A stretch of 12,354 nucleotides of DNA from Kiritimatiellia bacterium. Lineage in GTDB: Bacteria; Verrucomicrobiota; Kiritimatiellia; UBA8416; SLMC01. The DNA is taken from NCBI GenBank assembly GCA_007133745.1, contig SLMC01000375.1, positions 1-12,354 of the forward strand, written 5' to 3'. The translations under genes were made by a program, and so were the position numbers. A model generated the notes under the pieces. The model did not search any database. It saw only the letters and a program-made list of their open reading frames with translations, and was not told the DNA's origin. Of the stretch, positions 7,654 to 12,354 are shown one piece after another (the first letter of the stretch is position 1; every line of letters begins with the position of its first letter).

Positions 7654-7853
7654 AAAGGAAGTTGAGAGAGGAGGACTCAGCGCCTCCCCCCTCAACGTTT
7701 GCCTCCACCGGCGCAAGGCCGGCGGGCGGCACGGTGCGATGTACGAAATGTGCCATTTCATTTTCCGACGAGATCAGGTTGTCTGCCCGTGATTTCCCGT
7801 GATTTCGCGCATGCCGCGCCATAGGCTTTGCGAAGGCGGGCGCCTCGTTGCGC
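7654..7853. other. Convergent intergenic region with small repeats
   Basis: Two hundred bases between the bamA stop and the end of the minus-strand gene. Besides the 7661-7696 hairpin, it holds a small stem at 7708-7722 (CCGGC, loop GCAAG, GCCGG) and a perfect 6-base stem at 7745-7759 (GAAATG, loop TGC, CATTTC) followed by ATTTT, a weak + strand stop signal. It also has a perfect tandem duplication of CCCGTGATTT at 7786-7795 and 7796-7805. I see no gene here. Confidence 0.55.
7661..7696 (+). terminator. Candidate hairpin terminator after bamA
   Basis: Seven bases after the bamA stop, the arm at 7661-7674 (GTTGAGAGAGGAGG) pairs with the arm at 7683-7696 (CCTCCCCCCTCAAC): 12 of 14 positions pair, with a loop of 8. 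The tail is only GTTTG, so it is not a textbook intrinsic terminator. It could end the long operon transcript or protect its 3' end. Confidence 0.5.
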
Positions 7854-10289
7854 TCAATCGAGCATGGGTTCCCATTTCGGGCGGCGCCACGAGGCTCGGA
7901 ACGCGGTTTCGGTTCCCGGGAAGGCGACGCCGCGCCGTTCGCTGGCGTCCAGAAACAGCACGAGATCCAGATCTCGGTTCGGCTGGTCGTATTCATCGTC
8001 GAATTTACGCGCGATCAGGTTCGGCGGCAGCATGAGCCGTCCGTTGACGACGGTCAGGTCGAACCCGAAATCCGGCAGGCCGCGATAGGCCTTGACCACG
8101 AGCTCGGAACAGACCAGGGCGCTGTCGACTGCGAAGTCGAAATTGAAATCGTAGGGCTTGCCCGCATGCGACAGGGCGATGCGCAGCGCTTGAAACCGGG
8201 CTTCGGGCGGCAAGCGCGGGCGCAGGACGGCGAGATAGTCGCAATGTGCGCTGGTTTCCAGGTCGGTAAAGACGACGCCGTCGCGCAGGGCTTCGATCAC
8301 ACGCCGGATATTGCCGCTGTCCGTCGGCTGTCGCCATCGGGCGACCGCGTCGGGGAATTCGAGGGCGAGCGCCGAGCTTGGACTCTCGGCGGTCGGAATC
8401 CTCTCGCCGAAATGGATGTCCAGCTCGGCGGGCGTGCCGAGATAGAGGGCGGCATGCGACCAGAAGCCCGGAATGCCGACATTGGTGGCATGCCAATTGC
8501 GGCGTTGCAGCAGAATATCGCCCGGCTGCAACACGGCGGCGTGTTGCAGCAAAAGCTCCTGTCCGATCATGTAGGGGCGTTGTCGCGTGCGGATTTCGCT
8601 CATGCGCAGAGCGATATCCCTTTGGAACGGGAGCCAGGCGGCGAACGCGTGCTTTTCCAGCAGATCGAGCGGCGCCTCGATCAGGCGCGCGGGCCGTTCG
8701 CCAAAGCCTTGATAGACGGTCTTGACGAGCGCATCGGTTGCGGCCGTCCGCTCGGAATCGAATTCGTCCCGGATCAGCGTCCAGTAGGCGAAGCCGGCGT
8801 TGAGTCGCAACAGCTCGGTCGGGTGCGTCAGGCGCCGCTTGAGCGCGTTGTAGCTGCCTTTCGGAATGGCGAGGGCGGGATACGCGTCGTTGAGCATGGC
8901 GGCGAAAAAGGGCGAATCGTCTATGAGGTCGGCGACCGTCTGGCCCAGCGCGAGTTGCGTTAGAAAAGCGCTGAACGCCACATTGAAGGCGTTGGCATGC
9001 ACGTCGAACCGAACGAGCGGGTCGATCTGATAAAAGCCGCGGTAGCGTGTCTTGAGAACTTCCAGTTCCACGGAGAGGTTCAGGACATCGCTCCAGAAGG
9101 AACGGACCTGTTCGCTTTCGGCGGGGGTCAAGGTGTCGAGCCCGCGTCCGAACAGGCCGCTGTCTTTCGACCAGTCGGTCAGGGCTCGGGCGTTGCCGTT
9201 CAAAATGCGCAAGCTGTCGAGATCGGTGTTTAGGCGGGATTCGAGATCGCCGTAGGCGATATGGCTCAGCGGAGTGGTTACGGGCGGGGCCAACAGCCAG
9301 GCGGCGCGCCCGACAATCAGCAGGCCCAGGGCGACGGCGATATGCAGGCGATACGGCTTGAGCCGTCGGTTCACATGGCCGCCGTGCAAGCGCAGAACTT
9401 CCTTTTTTGTTCGGAACGACCATACCAGCGGCAACCAGCTCAAGGCATAGACGATCAGGGAGAACAGACGGTGATAGGGATGAAAAACCCGCAGAACCAG
9501 GATGCCGGCGGCGGCGCCGGAGATAGTCAGGCTCAGCGCCAAATTGCGCAGGATGCGGCGTTTAAGGAGACCGTCCGTCAAGTCGCGGCCCATTTTTCTC
9601 CAGCCCGGCCCGACGGCGCCGGCCGACACGGCGGCATCGCCGTGCTTGCGAAGCATGTCTTCGGCCCACAGCGCCTTTTGCGTGCGGTAGACAGTCACGA
9701 ACAGGCCGAACAGAGCCAGACCCAGCGTGTAGGGCAGGGCCTTGAGCAAGGCGACTCTGCCGAGCAGAGCGATCAGCGTGTTGGCCAGAATGAAAAACAG
9801 CCGCGTTTCCGTGGGGCCGATGCCCCAGTAGCTGATCTTGAATTCGTTCGTGGCCGCGAAGGACAGGAAGGAGTTGACCATGAAAGCGCCGAAAAAGGCC
9901 ATGAGATAGAACAGCAGATACTTGAAAGCGTCGGGCAACAGCAGCGCGTATCCGATCAGAATGGAAAGCAGAAAGATGTAGTCGAGAAAATGATCCATGT
10001 AGAAGCCCCACTTCACCAGGCCGGTGTCGCGGGCGCGGCCGACGGCGCCGTCCATCAGGTCGGTCAGGTACTGCATGACGATCATTAGCGAGGCGGCATG
10101 CAGCCAGTGGACCCGGTAGCGGGCCAGAAAGCTGAAGCCGACGATCAGGACGCTCCACAGCAGCGTCGTCAGCGTGAGATGCCACGTTTCAAGCCAAAGC
10201 GGAATTTTCGGGAGCAGCCAGGCCTTGAGCCGGTTTTCGGGGCCCGCCAGAATCGATTGTCCGACTTTCTTGTCGCCTTGAAAGCTCAT
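7854..10289 (-). CDS. Fusion protein: CDP-alcohol phosphatidyltransferase-like membrane domain plus YiiX/YebB-like NlpC/P60 cysteine hydrolase
   Basis: An 811-residue protein with two recognisable parts. Residues 1 to about 215 are hydrophobic (segments near 38-58, 103-146, 160-205) and carry the CDP-alcohol transferase motif D77xxD80G81..G84R85..G95xxxD99xxxD103. In the canonical form the residue before R85 is Ala and 8 residues lie between Arg and Gly; here they are Gly and 9. Such enzymes join a CDP-activated lipid and an alcohol in phospholipid synthesis. More membrane segments lie near 245-292 and 311-333, then a helical stretch. From about 585 the permuted NlpC/P60 pattern appears: PGDILL (589-594), GFWSHAALYLG with H612, then LVCSELVVKAYRG with C727 and E729. 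That family includes hydrolases and LRAT-type acyltransferases. The ATG at 10289 follows AGAGGG (10305-10300). The gene stands alone, convergent to bamA. Substrates are unknown; each domain call is inferred from motifs only. Confidence 0.8.
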   Translation of the reverse strand: MSFQGDKKVGQSILAGPENRLKAWLLPKIPLWLETWHLTLTTLLWSVLIVGFSFLARYRVHWLHAASLMIVMQYLTDLMDGAVGRARDTGLVKWGFYMDHFLDYIFLLSILIGYALLLPDAFKYLLFYLMAFFGAFMVNSFLSFAATNEFKISYWGIGPTETRLFFILANTLIALLGRVALLKALPYTLGLALFGLFVTVYRTQKALWAEDMLRKHGDAAVSAGAVGPGWRKMGRDLTDGLLKRRILRNLALSLTISGAAAGILVLRVFHPYHRLFSLIVYALSWLPLVWSFRTKKEVLRLHGGHVNRRLKPYRLHIAVALGLLIVGRAAWLLAPPVTTPLSHIAYGDLESRLNTDLDSLRILNGNARALTDWSKDSGLFGRGLDTLTPAESEQVRSFWSDVLNLSVELEVLKTRYRGFYQIDPLVRFDVHANAFNVAFSAFLTQLALGQTVADLIDDSPFFAAMLNDAYPALAIPKGSYNALKRRLTHPTELLRLNAGFAYWTLIRDEFDSERTAATDALVKTVYQGFGERPARLIEAPLDLLEKHAFAAWLPFQRDIALRMSEIRTRQRPYMIGQELLLQHAAVLQPGDILLQRRNWHATNVGIPGFWSHAALYLGTPAELDIHFGERIPTAESPSSALALEFPDAVARWRQPTDSGNIRRVIEALRDGVVFTDLETSAHCDYLAVLRPRLPPEARFQALRIALSHAGKPYDFNFDFAVDSALVCSELVVKAYRGLPDFGFDLTVVNGRLMLPPNLIARKFDDEYDQPNRDLDLVLFLDASERRGVAFPGTETAFRASWRRPKWEPMLD

Positions 10290-10329
10290 GGCCTTAACGC
10301 CCTCTTATTATTCAGGTCAATGCGTCAAT

Positions 10330-10358
10330 TCTCTATCATGGCGCAAGGCCGTTGTCCA
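10330..10358 (-). promoter_or_regulatory. Weak candidate promoter for the minus-strand fusion gene
   Basis: On the minus strand, TGGACA (10358-10353) and TAGAGA (10335-10330) are separated by 17 bases and lie about 40 bases before the start codon. The -10 element matches the consensus poorly, so this is only a position-supported guess. Confidence 0.25.
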
Positions 10359-10369
10359 CTGTCATCCTG

Positions 10370-10400
10370 TGGAATGTGGAATTATGGAGGGATGGAATAA
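10370..10400 (+). repeat. Degenerate TGGAA array, 4 units of 7-8 bases
   Basis: Four consecutive units beginning TGGA: TGGAATG, TGGAATTA, TGGAGGGA and TGGAATAA. On the complementary strand they read ATTCCA-like, so the array is in inverted orientation to the TTCCA array at 10532-10571. The two arrays together bracket the twin hairpins. Confidence 0.7.
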
Positions 10401-10406
10401 TGACTC

Positions 10407-10430
10407 GTTTTTACGGCAGACCGTAAAAGT
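10407..10430. repeat. Hairpin A (TTTTACGG / CCGTAAAA)
   Basis: Perfect 8-base inverted repeat: arm 10409-10416, loop CAGA 10417-10420, arm 10421-10428. Two further G-U pairs (10408/10429 and 10407/10430) can extend it in RNA. It abuts hairpin B directly. Confidence 0.75.
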
Positions 10431-10454
10431 GGAAGCGGCGCCCTCGCCGCTTTT
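10431..10454. repeat. Hairpin B (GGAAGCGGCG / CGCCGCTTTT), possible terminator
   Basis: Arm 10431-10440, loop CCCT, arm 10445-10454: eight Watson-Crick pairs (AAGCGGCG/CGCCGCTT) extended by two G-U pairs in RNA. The right arm ends in TTTT, so a + strand transcript would carry a GC-rich stem with a short U run, like an intrinsic terminator. There is no + strand gene upstream for it to terminate, so a repetitive-palindrome (REP-like) nature is equally possible. Confidence 0.6.
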
Positions 10455-10531
10455 CAAAGTGTTCATGCGGCGAAGGGGCCGTGTAATGCGGCTTGTGCGG
10501 ATAATCGGCTATGGCATTCACTGTCGCCGCG

Positions 10532-10571
10532 TTCCAACATTCCAATCTTCCAACATTCCAATCTTCCAACT
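10532..10571 (+). repeat. Tandem octamer array TTCCAA-NN, 5 units
   Basis: Five exact 8-base steps: TTCCAACA, TTCCAATC, TTCCAACA, TTCCAATC, TTCCAACT. The first four form two perfect copies of a 16-base unit. A run of T follows. This is far more regular than the surrounding DNA and inverted relative to the array at 10370-10400. Confidence 0.85.
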
Positions 10572-10582
10572 TTTTCCGGCCT

Positions 10583-10597
10583 CGCCGAAATTTGGCG
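10583..10597. promoter_or_regulatory. Near-palindrome, possible operator
   Basis: CGCCGAAATTTGGCG pairs at 6 of 7 positions about its centre and lies just before the candidate promoter of the EF-hand gene. That position fits a repressor or activator site, but nothing else supports it. Confidence 0.25.
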
Positions 10598-10604
10598 TTA
10601 TCGC

Positions 10605-10634
10605 TTGCTTGCGTCGGGTGGGCTGTTGTAATGT
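10605..10634 (+). promoter_or_regulatory. Weak candidate promoter for the EF-hand gene
   Basis: TTGCTT (10605-10610) and TAATGT (10629-10634) are 18 bases apart, about 57 bases before the ATG at 10691. Both elements are imperfect. Confidence 0.25.
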
Positions 10635-10677
10635 GCTAAACACGAACAGGATCATGAGACCTTCCTTGGGAGGATGA

Positions 10678-10682
10678 AAGGG
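10678..10682 (+). promoter_or_regulatory. Ribosome binding site of the EF-hand gene
   Basis: AAGGG lies 8 bases before the ATG at 10691. A stronger GGGAGG (10668-10673) abuts an out-of-frame ATG at 10674 and is 17 bases from 10691, too far to be the main site. Confidence 0.45.
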
Positions 10683-10690
10683 AAAGCGCC

Positions 10691-12354
10691 ATGCAATTCA
10701 AGCGATACGGCAAAGCCTACCAGTTGCGAATCGAGACCCCCGAGGATCTTGACGAAATCCTGAATCTTGACGAAGCGCTATGGGCGGCCACAAGCGCGCC
10801 TTTGTCGGCGTTTCGTTGCGATCGCAAATTCCTGGAAATGATGGATCGGGACGGGAACGGCCGGATCACCAGCGACGAGATGCGAGCCGCTTTGCGCTGG
10901 GTTCGCACACGCCTGGCCGAACGGCATTGGCTGACCGTGCCGTTCGAGGCCCTGCCGCTGAGCGCGCTAGATACGGCCACGCCTCCGGGGCGGGCCTTGA
11001 AGTCGTCGGCCGAGTACGTGTTGCGAACGTTGGGTCAGGCCGATGCGAGCGTTCTGTCTCTGGAGGAGATTCGGCGTTGCCTGGCCAATCTCGACAAGCA
11101 ACCGTTCAATGGCGATGGCGTGATCGTGGCCAAGTCGGCATCGGACCCGAATGTGGCGACTCTGATAGCCGACGCGGTTGTCGTGACGGGCGGAACGGTT
11201 GACGCTGGCGGAGAGCCTGGCATTACGCTCGCGCAGTTGGATGCGTTTGTTGCGGTCTCGAACGCTTGGCTCGACTGGAACGAGCAGGGCGCCGGCGCGC
11301 TCGCCGCAGACCGCGAGAGCGCGGTTATGCCTTTCGGCGCGGAAACGCCGGCGCTCTACGCCGCGTTTCTGGCTCAGCGCGAAAAGGTGGACGATTATTT
11401 CGAGTTGTGTCGCATGCGTCGTTACGATCCGAACTTGACGCCGTCCGACCGTCGGGGGCCGCAGGCGGGCGAAGGCGGGCGGGTCGGGGTGGCCGAGCTG
11501 AGGCATTGGCTTGCAACCGAACCTTTGGCTCGGCTGTCGCCGGACGACATGCTGCCGTTGTGCGGACCCGAGACGAATCCTTTTCATGCCGAAGGCCTCG
11601 CTGCGTTGCGGCAGATTGTGCTGAGCCGGTGCCTGGACAAGATCGGCGAGACGCTGAGCGAAGACGATTGGCGGCGTGTGAAGCGCCTGTTGAAGCCCTA
11701 TGCGGATTACGTGGCGACCAAGCCGGCTGGCGATGCGGAGCGTGTGCCGCAGGAACGGCTGCTCCGATATCGTCTGGAAGGGGCGCTGATCGACAAGGTT
11801 CGGGGGCTGATCGCGCAGGATGCGGCCGTGGCCGGATTGCGGAAGGGGATGGACGATTTGGAGCGGCTTTTGCTTTTCGCCACCCATCTTGTGCGGCTGG
11901 CCAATAATTTCACCAGTTTTAGCGAGCTGTACGACCCGAAAAAGCGCGCTTTGTTCGAGCGAGGCTCGGCCGTGATCGATGGGCGCTGGTTCAATTTGGC
12001 GCTCAAGGTGGACGATGCGAATGCGCATCAGGCTGTGGCCAAGTCGGCCAATATCTTTACGGTCTATCTCGAAGTGGAGCGGCTGACGGGCGACGGCAAA
12101 TTCACGGTGGCGTTGCCGGCTACGCATGGAACCAAAGGCAACCTTCGCGTAGGCAAGCGCGGGGTGTTTTTCGATGTGGCAGGCGTCGAGTACGACGCGC
12201 GCATAGTGAACATCATCGAGAACCCCATCAGCCTGCGCGAGGCGCTGGCTTCGCCCTTGCTGCGGCTGCGCGATTTCGTGATCGGCAAAATCGAATCCAT
12301 TTCCGGGGCCAACGAGAAGGAGATGGAAAAAAGCGCCGATGCGATGTTCAAGCC
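10691..12354 (+). CDS. EF-hand protein of unknown function, 3' end missing
   Basis: The frame from the ATG at 10691 has no stop through the last base, giving 554 residues plus two bases; the true length is unknown. I do not recognise a named family. Residues 52-63 (MDRDGNGRITSDE with D52, D54, N56, G57, R58, I59, E63) are a canonical calcium-binding EF-hand loop between helical flanks (CDRKFLEM and MRAALRWVRTRL). A second, degenerate loop-like stretch lies at 135-145 (D135, N140, G141, D142, G143, I145). The rest looks soluble, with helical Leu/Arg/Glu-rich stretches (about 330-430) and a more beta-like part (about 430-510). No signal peptide or membrane segment is visible. It diverges from the fusion gene across a 401-base region. 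Codons favour G-ending forms (GCG, CTG, TTG), unlike bamA, which favours C-ending ones. Coding status is well supported by the intact EF-hand and length. Confidence 0.82.
   Translation, partial: MQFKRYGKAYQLRIETPEDLDEILNLDEALWAATSAPLSAFRCDRKFLEMMDRDGNGRITSDEMRAALRWVRTRLAERHWLTVPFEALPLSALDTATPPGRALKSSAEYVLRTLGQADASVLSLEEIRRCLANLDKQPFNGDGVIVAKSASDPNVATLIADAVVVTGGTVDAGGEPGITLAQLDAFVAVSNAWLDWNEQGAGALAADRESAVMPFGAETPALYAAFLAQREKVDDYFELCRMRRYDPNLTPSDRRGPQAGEGGRVGVAELRHWLATEPLARLSPDDMLPLCGPETNPFHAEGLAALRQIVLSRCLDKIGETLSEDDWRRVKRLLKPYADYVATKPAGDAERVPQERLLRYRLEGALIDKVRGLIAQDAAVAGLRKGMDDLERLLLFATHLVRLANNFTSFSELYDPKKRALFERGSAVIDGRWFNLALKVDDANAHQAVAKSANIFTVYLEVERLTGDGKFTVALPATHGTKGNLRVGKRGVFFDVAGVEYDARIVNIIENPISLREALASPLLRLRDFVIGKIESISGANEKEMEKSADAMFK

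Larger units (their letters stand above)
10290..10690. other. Divergent intergenic region with structured repeats
   Basis: These 401 bases separate two divergently transcribed genes and hold no gene that I can support. From left to right they contain a weak minus-strand promoter, a TGGAA array (10370-10400), two adjacent hairpins (10409-10454), about 77 bases without visible structure, a TTCCA array (10532-10571), a near-palindrome and a weak + strand promoter. No tRNA-like cloverleaf was seen. Confidence 0.7.

Noticed and set aside
6367..7761. A 464-codon minus-strand open frame opposite the bamA barrel
   Set aside because: The + strand encodes an unmistakable Omp85 barrel with VRGF and a terminal Phe; the antisense product has only Ala/Gly/Val/Asp-rich low-complexity sequence.
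7848..8963. A 371-codon + strand open frame opposite the fusion gene
   Set aside because: Shadow of the minus-strand gene, whose own translation has conserved catalytic motifs in the same place.
9261..10088. A 275-codon + strand open frame opposite the membrane domain of the fusion gene
   Set aside because: Its Gln/Asp/Gly-rich sequence looks like the antisense of membrane helices; no start signal or family resemblance.
10352..10378. DnaA boxes (TTGTCCACT, TGTGGAATG)
   Set aside because: Matches of 6-7 out of 9 scattered in a GC-rich setting; no cluster, no AT-rich region and no dnaA, so an origin cannot be claimed.
10532..10571. Short CRISPR-like array
   Set aside because: The units are 8 bases with no spacers; CRISPR repeats are much longer and separated by unique sequence.
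10674..10676. ATG directly after GGGAGG as start of the EF-hand gene
   Set aside because: It is out of frame with the EF-hand reading frame and the ribosome site leaves no spacing.
10967..12127. A 386-codon minus-strand open frame opposite the EF-hand gene
   Set aside because: It is rich in Arg, His and Gln with no recognisable motif, as expected for an antisense shadow of GC-rich coding DNA. The + frame carries a perfect EF-hand and stays open throughout.

Overview
The window (about 12.35 kb, GC-rich, Gram-negative) holds the end of a dense housekeeping operon followed by a less ordinary accessory pair of genes. On the + strand from base 1 to 7653 lie prs (5' part missing), rplY/ctc (L25), pth, rpsF (S6), ssb, rpsR (S18), rplI (L9), dnaB and bamA. 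They are all co-directional, with gaps of 5 to 38 bases or short overlaps. The outer-membrane assembly factor BamA, with five POTRA domains, a beta-barrel and a C-terminal Phe, shows the cell has an outer membrane. I cannot place the organism firmly. The gene order, GC content, a Prs with a variant ribose-phosphate loop and the style of the EF-hand protein would fit a lineage around PVC/Kiritimatiellota/Hydrogenedentota, but this is only a guess.

Layout: (1) 1-1536, nucleotide precursor synthesis (PRPP) and the L25/Ctc protein. (2) 1543-3791, translation and ssDNA binding. GTG and TTG starts and stop/start overlaps (pth/rpsF, rpsF/ssb) point to translational coupling. (3) 3797-5242, replicative helicase. 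(4) 5248-7653, BamA, closed by a candidate hairpin terminator at 7661-7696. (5) 7854-10289, minus strand, an 811-residue protein that joins a CDP-alcohol phosphatidyltransferase-like membrane domain to a C-terminal permuted NlpC/P60 (YiiX/YebB-like) Cys-His domain. (6) 10290-10690, a 401-base divergent intergenic region with two adjacent perfect-core hairpins, flanked by oppositely oriented arrays of TGGAA/TTCCA units with about 8-base spacing. (7) 10691 to the window end, + strand, an unrecognised protein with a canonical EF-hand near its N terminus. It is open to the last base and therefore truncated.

The operon genes serve macromolecule synthesis (PRPP, ribosome assembly, peptidyl-tRNA recycling, DNA unwinding) and envelope assembly. 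The best candidate for something undescribed is the lipid-synthase/cysteine-hydrolase fusion, which puts a phospholipid head-group transferase motif and an LRAT/YiiX-type catalytic pair on one chain. Next to it is the structured, repeat-flanked divergent region. By hand counts in sampled rows, the + strand also changes from C-rich (dnaB, bamA) to G-rich (from about 8 kb on).
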